In this document: one piece after another, positions 34,430-46,571 of the stretch
Numbering within the stretch: the stretch's first letter is position 1
Layout: every line of letters begins with the position of its first letter
From: Eudasyphora cyanicolor
Lineage: Eukaryota; Arthropoda; Insecta; Diptera; Muscidae
Length of the DNA stretch: 64,000 nt
Assembly (NCBI GenBank): GCA_963930755.1
Contig: OZ005736.1
Span: 272,805,071-272,869,070 of the forward strand
Direction of reading: 5' to 3'
The notes under the pieces: generated by a model
Told to the model about the DNA's origin: nothing
Databases searched by the model: none
The model's input: only the letters and a program-made list of their open reading frames with translations
Made by a program: the position numbers and the translations under genes

Positions 34430-34960
34430 AAGACTAAAAAAAAGACCCGTATCTCCCAATTTTTCCCAAAGTCATGCACTTTTTTATGGGCCCCCAAAGA
34501 TTTGGGGCTTCGGTGTAATTTTTGCAAAAAAAAAGTGATTATTTTCTCAGGCTCATATCTTGCAAACCGTTCTGAATTTTGCTCTCTGAGGCAAAGCTCT
34601 TGTCATAAAGAACAAAAATTGTGAACATATAAAATCAAAAAAACTTCATCTTCAAGGTCAAAATCGCAAAAAACTTTAAAAGATCCATTTTTTTACCTTT
34701 TTCCACTGTTCAGGTCCATAGGTAGCAAAACGTTCAAAATTCAAGGAAACAATCCACTACAAAAATGTACCTAAGATCTCAATAAACAACTTTCTAGAAC
34801 ATATGAATTTCCTAGGAATGATTCTTAACGCCGTTTAGGTAGCGCTTAAGTAGCAAAAGTGAAAAGTTTCCCGAAAATTTTGTAATTTAATTTGTTTTTT
34901 CTTTACTTCAACATTGAGATACTATGCTATATATTACAAAAATAATAAAAAAATAGTCGA
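34430..34960. other. Insert of unknown origin within the type II array
   Basis: Sequence from about 34430 (AAAAGACCCGTATCTCCCAA) to 34960 does not match the array. It contains GGCTCATATCTTGCAAACCG, loosely like the CATATCTCGCTAA box of the 24-kb array. No terminal repeats were found. Confidence 0.35.
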
Positions 34961-35250
34961 AAACTAATGGACCTGCCAAAGACTGCAGTAAAAAATATAC
35001 CTACATTGATATGTAGAGGGCTCCACTTCATGATCATCTGTTTTGGTCTGGATCCAGATTTTTGTGGTACACTTTAGGGGAATTTTATTAACTCAAAGGA
35101 TAGTAGAATTGACTTTAACTGAAACCTTTGCTTTCACAGCTGTGTTGAATCATACTTTTAGTTTATGTAGATAAATTATTAGTTTTCCCCAAAGAAGCCG
35201 TTGTAAAATTGGGATGTAGATGGCGCCACTTCATGAACTTCATGTCCAGC

Positions 35251-36960
35251 TCCTTTTAAAATAGGTTTGTCCCCAAAGTTACTATAGTATTCATAAACCT
35301 TTTATGCCAATGCATCTCCAGCATTACTGTGTAGAGTATTCACCAAGCTAGTTAATCTGTTCTATATGCGCCAAGTCCATTGGAGACATTTTCCTTTTGG
35401 GACCTGAAGAAAACGTCCACCCGTAGCGTAGTAAACCTACAGAGACAGTTATCTGTCTTTAGCTTGGCTAAAAAGTTTTTTTTCGTAGTCGGTATCTATG
35501 CCAAATCTACAATCTTGAGTCCAATTGAGAAAATTTCTATTGCTGACCTTCCATCGGTGGCGCAGTAAACCTCAGGAGATCTTCATCTCTCTTAAGATTA
35601 TGTGAATAAAAAAGTACAAGCCGAATGTCCAGATGTCTACTAATCTAACTACTTAAGAGGCGAGAAAGGATCATCTCATGAGAAAGGAACCTTATCTTTT
35701 TCCTTAGTCTGCAGTCATGCAACCACAGACTTTCAACTTATATCAAATATCTACACATCGTCATGCATTTAAATCGGCCAATTTTACGTACCATGCATCG
35801 TAACTGCTGCTTGTGTAAGAAGAGAACCTGCTGGACATTATTTTGTCCGTTCTATAAGTGCCACAGTCTAATAGACTAAAGATAACTTAATGGCAATAAC
35901 ATTTGGTCCAATGGAAAGCGGCCTCACAGCTTCACTGATACTGATCGGTCCATTATTTATATCATTCCCACCAGTCTCAAATATACCCTTAATGTGGAGG
36001 GTCTAAATCACCTTGACCATTTACCGTGCTTTAACGTAGATGATTGTCTGGTAGAATCCGTTCAACCACTCAGGTATAGTCATAAATTCATATACCCATG
36101 TCAGAAAATTTTTATAACATTTTATTTATAACATAGTTTATAACATTCAACCCGTTCGTCTTCATCATGACAGATTCGACTAAACATTATATTCCCCTTG
36201 GGTTTACTCAATAAATACCTAATTATTCAGAGCTAACGCCAACCTCAATAGGTATTAACACAATAGGGAGTATTGATCCATATCTGGGCAGAAAATCCAC
36301 TAAATTGTTTCCTGCGGTAGCAATGCCAACTAAAGAATCATGACAGTTCTGCAGGTACCATTTTGAAGGCATTAATTCATATAGGCATGGCGTCCCTGTG
36401 GATAAGGGGCTGGGGACTATTATAATACTTCTCCTACTCTGTGGGTCGTATAACCCGGTTGACTGCAACTCTACATTCCTCTGGTCAGACCTCATAAATG
36501 ATACTAATAAGATATGATGCGGGAGGGTCCAATCTATCGATAAGACGGTTCACTCTATCGAGCGTTTGCGCAGATAGTAGGGTCTGAGTTCATATGGTGA
36601 CTATGAATGGCGCTCATGTTTTCAGGCTTCGCACCGAGGAGTTACCGAGTCACCCACCCCGAGAAGATAATATCCGATCAAAACCTTTATCAATTGTCTA
36701 CACTTGCCTTGCATGCCTTGGTAACTCATTGCCATATGATGGTCATATGATTAGCCGCAAGTACAGGTACATGCTTCATTACTCCAGTGATAGGAGGACT
36801 GTTACATTAACATTCGTTTTTAAGAGTGGAGAAACCGCTACAAGACACCTCTTTCCGTTCTAGACTTGTCCGTCCGCTACATTAATTGCTGTTAAACCGG
36901 CATTTCCCATTACATATACCAGTTTTAATCGATCTAAAGGTTCGGGCAGCCATTACATTT
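35251..36960. other. Diverged, partly coding-like DNA, unidentified
   Basis: No recognised repeat dominates. 35380-35770 shows weak self-similarity (GTAGCGTAGTAAACCTACAG versus GTGGCGCAGTAAACCTCAGG, about 160 bp apart) and similarity to 33300-33420. A stretch on the minus strand (36495-36223, 90 codons) and its flanks have balanced base composition and protein-like residue use. It has no visible start context, and frames change around it. I cannot assign a family; it may be a decayed gene or transposon fragment. The plus-strand frame at 36594-36863 is equally unassigned. Confidence 0.35.
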
Positions 36961-36963
36961 ACT

Positions 36964-39045
36964 CTTCAGAAATTAATGCATTCTTCAGTAAAATATGAAT
37001 TCTTCAGAAACGGAAATATTCTTCAGTATCTGATGTCTTCTTCAGTATCTGATGTCTTCTTCAGTATCTGATGTCTTCTTCAGTAACTTAGATCTTATTC
37101 TATAGTTAAAATCAGTAACTGAAGACTTATTCAGTAACTGAAGACCTCTTTAGTAACTGAAGACTTCTTCATTAACAGAAGACTTCTTCAGTAACTGAAG
37201 ACTTCTTCAGTAACTGAAGACTTCTTCAGTAACTGAAGTTTTCTTCAGTTACCAAAGTATTCTTCAGTTACTGTGGTCTACTTCGGACACAGTAACTAAT
37301 GTCTTATTCATTCACTGAGGTGTTCTCCAGTAACTAATGTGTTCCCCAGTAAGTGAGTTTTTCTTTTGTTACCCAGAGTTTATAATACTCGTATATTTTT
37401 AGTTTCTAAAATATTCTGCCGTAACTGAAACCTACTTTAATAACTGAGGTCTTCTTTCTTCTTCAATAACGGAAGTCTTTTTCTATAACCGAAGTCTTCT
37501 TCAGTAACTGACGTCTTCCTCAGTAACTGAAGTTTTCTTCAGTAACTGAAGTTTTATTCAGCAACTGAAGTTTTCTTCAGTAACTGAGGTATACTTCAGT
37601 CTCTAATGTCTTCATCAGTCGCAGAAGTCTTTTTCAGTAACTGAAGTCATCCTCAATAACTGAAGTCTTCTTCAGTAACTGACATCTTCTTCAGTAACTG
37701 AAGTCTTCTTCAGTAATTGAAGTCTTCTTCAGTAACTGAAGTCTTCTTCAGTAACTGAAGTCTTCTTCAGTAACTGAAGTCTTCTTCAGGTATACTTCGG
37801 CCCCTGATGTCTTCACCAGTCACAGAAGTCTTCTTCAGTAACTGAATTCTTCTTCAGTAACTGAATTCTACTTCAGTAACTGAATTCTTCTTCAGTAACT
37901 GAAGTCTTCTTCAGTAACTGAAGTCTTCTTCAGTAACTGACATCTTCTTCAGTAACTGAAGACTTCTTCAGTAATTGAAGTCTTCTGCAGTAACTGAAGT
38001 CTTCTTCAGGTATACTTCGGCCTCTGATGTCTTCACCAGTCACAGAAGTCTTCTTCAGTAACTGAATTCTTCTTCAGTAACTGAATTCTACTTCAGTAAC
38101 TGAATTCTTCTTCAGTAACTGAAGTCTTCTTCAGTAACTGAAGTCTTCTTTAGTAACTGAATTATTCTTCAGCAACTGAATTCTTCTTCAGTAACTGAAT
38201 TCTACTTCAGTAACTGAATTCTTCTTCAGTAACTGAAGTCTTCTTCAGTAACTGAAGTCTTCTTCAGTAACTGAATTCTTCTTCAGTAACTGAAGTCTTC
38301 TTCAGTAACTGAAGTCTTCTTCAGTAACTGAAGTCTTCTTCAGTAACTGACATCTTCTTCAGTAACTGAAGTCTTCTTCAGTAATTGAAGTCTTCTTCAG
38401 TAAATGAAGTCTTCTTCAGTAACTGAAGTCTTCTTCAGTAACTGAAGTCTTCTTCAGTAACTGAAGTCTTCTTCAGTAACTGAAGTCTTCTTCAGTAACT
38501 GAAGTCTTCTTCAGTAACTGAAGTCTTCTTCAGTAACTGAAGTCTTCTTCAGTAACTGAAGTCTTCTTCAGTAACTGGAGTCTTCTTCAGTAATTAAAGT
38601 CTTCTTGAGTAACTGGCGTTTTCTTCAGTAACTGAAGTCTTCTTCATTAACTGAAGTCTTCTTCAGTAACTGAAGTCTTCCTCAGTAACTAAAGTCTTCC
38701 TCAGTAACTGAAGTCTTCTGAAGTTCTTCTCACTGAAGTTTTCTTCGGTCACTGAAGTTATTGAGTTGTTCTTCAGTATCTCAATTGTTCTCCAGTAACT
38801 AAGGTGTTCTTTAGTTGCCGAGGGTTTCTTGAGAAACAAACGTCTCTTTGGTTAGTAAAATATTCTTCAGTAACTGAGGTTTTGTTTAGTATCTGAACAT
38901 CTGAACATCTTCTTTAATAACAATGGTCTTCTTTAGTATCTAAGGTCTGCATCACTAACTGAGGTCTTCTTAAATATCTGAGGTCTTCTTCAACAACTGA
39001 GGTCTTCTTCAGTAATAGAGATTTTCTTCTTCAATCTCAATTTTA
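36964..39045. repeat. 19-bp near-palindromic satellite, block 1
   Basis: The monomer is GTAACTGAAGTCTTCTTCA. The part CTTCAGTAACTGAAG reads almost the same on both strands, with only the central base off. The core 38398-38580 is a run of nearly identical units; both edges are diverged. A higher-order segment containing CAGGTATACTTCGG and CCAGTCACAGAAG occurs at 37785-37900 and again 220 bp later at 38005-38120. No coding sequence. Confidence 0.9.
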
Positions 39046-40570
39046 GTTTCTTAAATTACCTTTAGTAAGTGAAGTATACTCCTTTCATCTGTAGCTGAAA
39101 TCTCCGTTATTGACAGCAGTTGTTCTTAGTGACTAACTTCGCTGAGATATTTTGCAGTTGTCTCTTAGCCATATTTCCGAGTATTATATTCATTTTGAAT
39201 ACTTCCTTCCTACAAAATATGACCATTTAAATGCTTTTAAATTAAATACCTTAAACTCACTAATACGTTTCGTTTTTGTGTTGTTTCTTCAATTTTTAAT
39301 AAATTAATTTATGTTAAATGAATATTTAGTAGACGTTTCACGGTGCATTAGAGAGAAGGCCTCGCGGTGATATTGTGGCATATTGACACAAATATTTTCA
39401 TATTAATATTTGCGATTATTTTTTTGATCGCTGTCGCTGATCATAGTTAATTACGGTTTATTTATTAATTGCAGACAAAATCACAATTTTTTGCGCTATT
39501 GTTTTATAACTGACGTGATTTGATTGGTAAGCTTAGAGGAAGCAAAAATATAGCAAAATTGGCAAAAATTATGAATTATGATGAAATGCGAAGCTGTCTT
39601 GACAGTATCAGTTGACCGATCAATTTGTTTTGCTGCGATAACTGTGTGAATTTAAGATTTATTTCTTTGCGAAAAATATGTGGAATATTTTATCAATATC
39701 CTCAATTTCTGTGCAATCATGTTTTGATGATCATTTCTGAAGTGTTAAAATCTCATATTAATTATAATCGTTGAAAATAATTTAGGTTTTTTTTGCTTTC
39801 GTCACCGGATCTTGGAACAAGTTTTATTTTGTTGCGTTTTATTTGCTGTTTTCTCATCACAAGTTCAGAAAGTTTAATGAACTTTGAACTTATGTTAGGC
39901 TTCCCCAAATGAAAAGCATTATTATTATTATTATTTCGGAATCCATTTGTGGTGCTGTAAGATATACGATAAAAATGCATCTCACATGTGAGCTTAAACT
40001 CTGTCATTGACACTTTAGGCTTTCATTTTTGTCCGTCTTGATCGACCATTGGACAAACGACGTGGCAGCCAAGTCCGTCCATTCGTCTGTCCATTCAATA
40101 GCTGAATGTGGCATGTTGCGCTTGTCACAGGCAACATATTGTTAATAGCATTTAATGTTGATTAAAAACATGAATATATACGTATTTTTCTTTTGTCTTG
40201 TTCAGCTTAATTTACTGCCCAGCTAAGAAATGACAATAAATAATATTTGGCATTTCTGAGGCGCAATTTGGTAACGGCTGAGGTCAATTGCCACCAAAGA
40301 AAATTCGGAGATTGACGTTACAAACGGCTTCCAAGACAGGTCGTCGATTGGCAAATTGTGTAGGCAGAGGCAATAAATAAATACAAATATGATGGACAGG
40401 TTTTTTTTGGGAAAGGCAAGGCTGGAACATTTTGTACCATGGAAATTCATAAGTACATTGTTGTAGATTGGGTTGAGTTGCCAATTGAATAAAATCTAAG
40501 AAATATACTGTATAGAAACCGGGACTACGGTTTCTAATTCATTTTCCGAAATGCACATAATATTCCCAAA
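39046..40570. other. Unique spacer between satellite blocks
   Basis: AT-rich non-coding DNA with (TTA)n near 39918-39936. Nothing recognisable as a gene; short reverse open frames near 39.8 and 40.3 kb are unsupported. Confidence 0.4.
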
Positions 40571-40576
40571 TCCTAT

Positions 40577-43500
40577 TCAGTAATTTAAGCGTTTTCCAGT
40601 TACTGAATTTTTCAACAACTTAATGAAGTCTTCGTTAGTCATTGAATTCTTCTTGATTCTCTGAAGTGTTCTTCAGTAACTGAAGTCTTCTTGAGTCTCT
40701 GCAGTGTTCTCCAGTAACTGAAGTCTTCTGCAGTAACTGTAAATCTTCCTTAGTATCTGAACTCTTTTTCAGCAACTGAGATTCACTTCAGTAAATAATG
40801 TCTTCTTCGGAGGTCGTCATTAGTCACTGCTGCCTTCTTCAGTCAGTGAAGTTTTTTACAGTCACTGAAGTCTTCTTTAATAGCTGAAGTTTTTGTTTCA
40901 GTTACAGAAGTATTCTTCGGTATTCTTCAGTCACGGCAGTCTTCTTAAATCGCAGAAGTTTTCTTCAGTAACAGAAGTATTCTTCGGTCACTTAAATTTC
41001 ACTTAGTCTCTAAAGTTTTCTTCAGTCGCAGCAGTTATCTTCTGTCATGAGTTTTCTTCAGCCACTGAAGTTTTCTTCAGTCGCTGAAGTTTTCTTCAGT
41101 GAATGAAGAAAACATCAGGGGTTTTCTTCATTCATTGATGTGTTCTTTAAAAACTGAAGTATTCTGCAGCCACTGAAGTCTTCGTCACAGAGTTTTTTCT
41201 TCCCACTTAAGTTTTTATTAGTCTTAGAATCTTGGCACTCTAAAGTATTCTGCACTTACTAAAGGTTTCTTCAGTACCTGATGGTTTCTTCAGTTACTGA
41301 AGTTTTCTTCAATTACCGGTCACTGAAGTTTTCTTCAGTCTTTGAAGTTTTCTTCAACCACTTCGGTAACTGAAATATTCCTATGTAACTGAAATCTTTT
41401 TCAGCCACTAAGTCCTGATTATTTCTTCAGTCAACGAAGTTTGGGGAATTCTTCAGCAACTTAGCAGTATTCTTCAGCAACTGATTTTTTTCAGGAACCG
41501 AAGTCTTTTTGGTCACTGAAGTCTTCTTCAGTCTATTAACTCTTCTTCAGTAAATTAAGTCTTCTCCTGTCATTGTAGTATTCTCCAGGCACTGAAGTTT
41601 TCTTGAGTCACTGTAGTTTTCTTCAGTCACTGAAGTTTCCTTCAGTCACTGAGATGTTCCCCAGTCACTGAAGTTTTCTTGAGTCACTGAAGTTTTCTTC
41701 AGTCGCTGAAATTCTCTTCAGTCGCTAAAGTTTTCCTCAGTCACTGATATTTTCTGCAGTCGCTGAAGTTTTCTTCATTCACTAAAGTTTTTCTGTAGTC
41801 ACTGAAGTCATCTTCAGTCACTGAGTTTTTCCCTCTTACTAAAGTTTTTATTAGTCACAGAAGTTTTCTTGAGTCACCGAAGTCTTGTTTAGTCAATAAA
41901 ATTTTCCATAGTCTTCTGCAGCCACTGACGTCTTCTTCGGTCACCGAAATATTCTTCAGTCACAGAAGTATTCTTCAGTCTCCGAAGTGTTTTTTAGTAA
42001 CAGAAATCTTCCTTAGTAACTGAAATCTTTTTCAGCCTCGGAGGTCCACTTCTGTAAATAAAGTTGTCTTCAGTAACTAGGAATTATTCAGTAATTGAAG
42101 AATTCTCCGGTAGCTGTGGTCTTCATTAGTCACTGCTAAATTCTACAGTCCCTGAAGTCTTCTTCCGCCGCTGAAGCGTTTTTCACTTACTGAATTTTTC
42201 TTCATTTACTGAAGACTTCTGCAATTTCTGAGTTTTTCCCTCTCAGTTAAGTTTGCTGCTGTCACAGAAGGTTTCTTGCGTCACTGAAGTATTCTTCAGT
42301 TACTGAAGTCTTCTCCAGTCACTGAAGTATTCTTCAGCTGCTAAATTCCTTCTCCAGTCACAGAAGTCTTCTTCATCCACTGAAGTATTTTCCAGTCCCT
42401 GAAGTATTATTTTGATACTGAAGTTTTCATCAGTCACTGATCTTTTCTTCAGTCATCGAAGTTTTCATCAGTAACTGGGGGATTCTTCAGCAAGTAAGAA
42501 GTATTCTTTAGCAACTGAATTATTTTTCAGGAGCCGAAGTGTTTTAGGTCACTGAAGTCTTCTTCTGTCTATGAACTCTTCTTCAGTAAATGATGTATTT
42601 TCCTGTCATTGAAGTATTTTCCAGGCACTGAAGTTTTCTTGAGTCACTGTAGTTTTCTTCAGTCACTGAAGTTTTCTTCAGTCACTGAGGTTTTCTCCAG
42701 TCAATGAAGTTTTCTGCAGTCACTGAAGTTTTCTTCAGTCAATGAAGTCACTGAAGTATTCTTCAGTTTCTGGAGTTTTTGTTAGTCACAGCAGTATTCT
42801 TGAGCCACTGAAGTTTTCTTCATTCACCGAAGTTTTCTTCATTCACTGAAGTTTTCTTCAGTCACAGAGGTTTTCTTCAGTCAGTGAAGTTTTCTTCAGT
42901 CACTGAAGTTTTCTCCAGTCAATGAAGTTTTCTTGAGTCACTGTAGTTTTCTGCAGTCACTGAAGTTTTCTTCAGTCACTGAAGTTATCTTCAGTCACTG
43001 AAGTTTTCTTCAGTTACTGGAGTTTTTGTTAGTCACAGCAGTATTCTTGAGCCACTGAAGTTTTCTTCAGTCACTGAAATTTTCTTCATTCACCGAAGTT
43101 TTCTTCATTCACTGAAGTTTTCTTCATTCACTGAAGTTTTCTTCAGTCACAGAGATTTTCTTCAGTCAGTGAAGTTTTCTTCAGTCACTGAAGTTTTCTC
43201 CAGTCAATGAAGTTTTCTTGAGTCACTGAAGTTTTCTTGAGTCACTGAAGTTTTCTTCAGTCACTGAAATTTTCTTCATTCACCGAAGTTTTCTTCATTC
43301 ACTGAAGTATTCTCCAGGCACAGAAGTATTCTTCAGATACTGAAGTTTTCTACAGTCACTGAAGTTTTCTCCAGTCACAGAAGTTTTCTTCAGTCCCTGA
43401 AGTTATTTTCAGTCACTGAAGTTTTGTGCAGACTCTGAAGTTGTCTTCAGTCTCTAAAGTTTTCTTCAGTCACTGAAGTTTTCTTCAGTCAATGAAGTTT

Positions 43501-43990
43501 TCTTCAGTTACTGGAGTTTTGGTTAGTCACAGCAGTATTCCTGAGCCACTGAAGTTTTCTTTCGATACTGAAGTTTTTTCCAGGCACTGAAGTTTCCTTG
43601 AGTCACTGAAGTTATCTTCAGTCACTGAAGTTTTCTGCAGACACTGAAGTTTTCATCAGGCACTGAAGTTTTTTTCAGTCACTGAATTTTTCTTCAGTCA
43701 CTGAAGTTGTCTTTAGACACTTAGGATTTTATCAGTCACTGAAGTTTTCTTTAGTCAATGAATTTCTTCAATCACTGAAGTTTTCTTGAGTCACTGAAGT
43801 TTTCTGTAGTCCCTGAAGTTATCTTCAATCACTGCATTTTTCTGCAGACACTGAAGTTTTCTACAGTCACTGAAGTTTGCATCAGCACTGAAGTTTTCTC
43901 CAGCCACTGAAGTTTTCTTGAGTCACTGAATTTTTCTGCAGTCACTGAAGTTTTCTTCACTGACATATTTTTCAGTCACTGACTTCAGCT
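40577..43990. repeat. 19-bp satellite, block 2 (C/T variant)
   Basis: The predominant monomer is GTCACTGAAGTTTTCTTCA. It differs from block 1 at two diagnostic positions (A to C, C to T). It is more diverged at its left end and more uniform at 42.6-43.3 kb. Confidence 0.9.
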
Positions 43991-45295
43991 TCCGGAAATA
44001 TGTAATGTATTTTTCAATTACTGAATTTTGCAACAATTTATCTTACCATAAATTCCAATCAATTTCAATTTACAAAAAATTCTTGTTCCAAATCATTTAC
44101 TTAGTGGACAATCTCATATTTTATGCCCTATCATTTCCAGTCCCCTCCATTCTTCCAAGTGATAAATCTTGCAAATTGCTAGGTCTTCTCTGGCTCGTAC
44201 TGATAGTCTTGCATCAGATCTCTTTGGGTGATGGAGAAACTTTTATGGTCTTGGCGTTAAGATAGAATGCTGGCATCTTAAGCATGGCTATTTTCTTCTA
44301 ACCTCAAGCGCAATTATTGTTTGAGGTTGTAAACCGTTAGACGCCTGAGCGCTGGAGTTGTTTATTACCACAAACTGAGGATGATTATGGTGATGATGCC
44401 GCTGTTGATGCTGCTCCAACTGGGGATGAGAAGTTTGTAATCAAAATAATTTTTGTTATTTCGTTTTCATCTTTCAGAAGAAAATTGATGCTGATGAATA
44501 TTTTTTTTTGGTTTGGCCAAGAAATAATTATGGTTTTTGTTATTTTTTCACATTCTTGAATTCTTAGTTATTTAAAAGAAAGAAGTAGAATTTAAAAATT
44601 CAAAATAAACCACAAACTCTAATAAAGCGAAAAATGTATTTTTTAGAATTGGAAGTGGTTAACTTCTTGATAATTATTTTGTTTTGGGAAATGTTTGAAA
44701 TTCACTTGATTTTGTTTGTTGAAATTATTTGTCTAATTTTGTATTTTTATTAATCTGATGCAATTTCTTTTAGTTTTTAAAAATCACTTTATTTCTTTAT
44801 GGTCCGTTTTTTCTTAATTTGATTAATGCATTTGGCAATTAATCTCTCGTTATCGGTGTGCCAACTCCTATCTAACAAATAAGCATTGGCATTTTGGTTG
44901 GTAATATTTTGTAATTAAAACGAATCATACAAAAATGTAATACCGCATAAAAAATGATAAAAGAAATAACACGTTTGAGTTGGCCGGGCCAACCAACATC
45001 AGACGAAAATAAATCGCAACTAGACAACAAATGCTACATGTATCTATGCTGATATATTGAGGGGCTATAAATTTTATAACAGCTCCGGAAAAAATGCAGG
45101 AGAGGTTTTGAAGAAAACAAAAACGATAATAAATATTTTTTGGAGGAGTTTCGTAATACTGTGCAATGGTGCAGCAGTGAAGACTATAGGCACGATTTTT
45201 TGTACGCTAAACCATTATGTACAGTGAACTTCGATTCTCTGGAGTCAATTATTTAAAACCAAAAGATAAGTTATTTAAACTTATTCATTCCTTAG
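43991..45295. other. Unique spacer, probable intron upstream of the internal exon
   Basis: AT-rich with no repeat family recognised. The open frame at 44005-44265 has no domain and no credible start context. The last bases (TTATTCATTCCTTAG) form the acceptor of the exon at 45296. Confidence 0.45.
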
Positions 45296-45416
45296 GACCT
45301 TCGCTTGCTGGAAGTCCCTTCCTACGACAAGAGCTTAACTAACATCGTCAAGGGAGAGATTGCAGATTGTTTAGCAGATTATACCGATGTTCGCTTTATA
45401 ACACCAATAATCCCAG
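45296..45416 (+). CDS. Internal coding exon of an unidentified host gene
   Basis: The exon (121 nt) lies between a good acceptor (CTTATTCATTCCTTAG, ending 45295) and a good donor (CCAG|GTGAGA at 45417). Only one of three frames is open. It starts with the first base and encodes 40 residues beginning DLRLLEVPSYDKSLTNIVKG, plus one base (phase 1 at the 3' end). Codon use is varied, GC content is clearly above the flanks, and the peptide has normal protein composition. It is the best host coding sequence in the window. It lies between two blocks of the 19-bp satellite, so its introns would have to contain kilobases of satellite. No partner exon was found. I cannot name the protein; a membrane or cytosolic role cannot be told from 40 residues. 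Confidence 0.65.
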
Positions 45417-45479
45417 GTGAGAATTTTAAAATCTTAGTACAGAAATACATACAAAAACTTGCAGGAATGTGGCTAGTAG

Positions 45480-46571
45480 TTTAAATAATCTTCAGTAGAT
45501 GAAGTCTACCTCAGTACCCAAAGTCAGTCTGTAACAGTAATATTTATAATAACTCAAACCTCTTCTTCATGGTCTTAGTCAGTAGCAGAAATTTTCTTCA
45601 ATAACCGAATCAAATTAATTTCATCGCTAATTTTGGACTTCATTGACAATTGACTCTTCGATCAATAACAGAAGTCTTTTTTTAATAACTAAAGCATTCT
45701 TCAGCACTGATGTAAACTGCAGTAGCTGATATCTTCTTTGGAAATAAAATCCTTCTTCCGTATTTGATGTACTCTCCAGTATTTGATACATGTTTCAGCA
45801 AACCTTCTTAACTAAATGATATTTTTCTGTAACTAATATTTGTTTTCAACAATTGAGATTCCTTCAGTTACTAGAGTTTTAATAACTAAGGGTTTTCTCA
45901 CTATCTACATTTTTATTCAGTAACTGAAGTTTTCTTCAATGACTGAAGAATTCAGCTACGACTGAAGTCTTCTAAACTGAACTCACTAAAGAGTTCTCCA
46001 ATTATTGAAGTTTACTTCAGTAACTGAAGTTTGTTATCTTCAATAACATTTTAGTAACTAAAGGTTTCCTCACTATCGACATTTTTATTCAGTAACTGAA
46101 GTTTTCTTCAATAACTGAAGAATTCAGCAACGACTGAAGTTTTCTGAACTGAACTCACTGAAGATTTCTCCAATTATTGAAGTTTACTTCAGTAACTGAA
46201 ATTTTCTTCAAATACTGACATTTTCTTCAGTAATCGAATTTTTATGCGTAACTGAAGTGTACTTCAATAATAAAAGATTTCCTTTATAACTGAGGTTCTC
46301 TTCACTATCTGAAATGTTCTACTGTAACTGAAGTTTCACTACTGAAATGTTCTGCAGTAACTGAAGTTTCCTTCTGTAATTAAATTTTACTATATTAACT
46401 GAAGTTTTCTTGAATAACTGATATTTTCTTCACTAACTGAAGTTTTCTCCAGTAATTGGAATTTTTTTCAGATACTGAAGTTTTCTTCAATAACTGAAGA
46501 ATTCATTAACGACTGATGTTTTCTAAAGAAACCCGTAACTGTATGTTTCCTAAACTGAACTAGCTGAAATA
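45480..46571. repeat. 19-bp satellite, block 3a (A/T variant)
   Basis: Diverged units close to GTAACTGAAGTTTTCTTCA, mixing the block 1 base at one diagnostic position with the block 2 base at the other. A segment of about 150 bp (45890-46035) recurs at 46050-46200, including the string ATTCAGTAACTGAAGTTTTC. It is interrupted by the mariner at 46572. Confidence 0.85.

Larger units (their letters stand above)
29901..35250 (+). repeat. Diverged GTGGTACAC-box array (type II monomers)
   Basis: Boxes of the form GTTTTGTGGTACACTTTAGG lie near 29936, 31018, 31192, 31505, 31718, 31921, 33547, 33658, 33802, 34325 and 35061. Each is followed by TTTAATACACTCAAAGGATA-, TTCAATGGAAACCT- and TTCACAGATGTGTCGAATCA-type strings, then by AGAGGGCGCCACTTCATGAT before the next box. 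The type II monomer is about 200-215 bp where it is regular. It shares with type I the box and the GATGTG(C/T)-(A/C)GAATC element about 75 bp after it. The array is interrupted by a DNA transposon and by unique DNA at 32.1-33.3 and 34.4-34.95 kb. Confidence 0.75.

Noticed and set aside
36964..43990. Evenly spaced short dyads, considered as a CRISPR array
   Set aside because: The repeats are contiguous 19-bp units without unique spacers and have no neighbouring cas genes. The DNA is from an insect, so this is satellite DNA.
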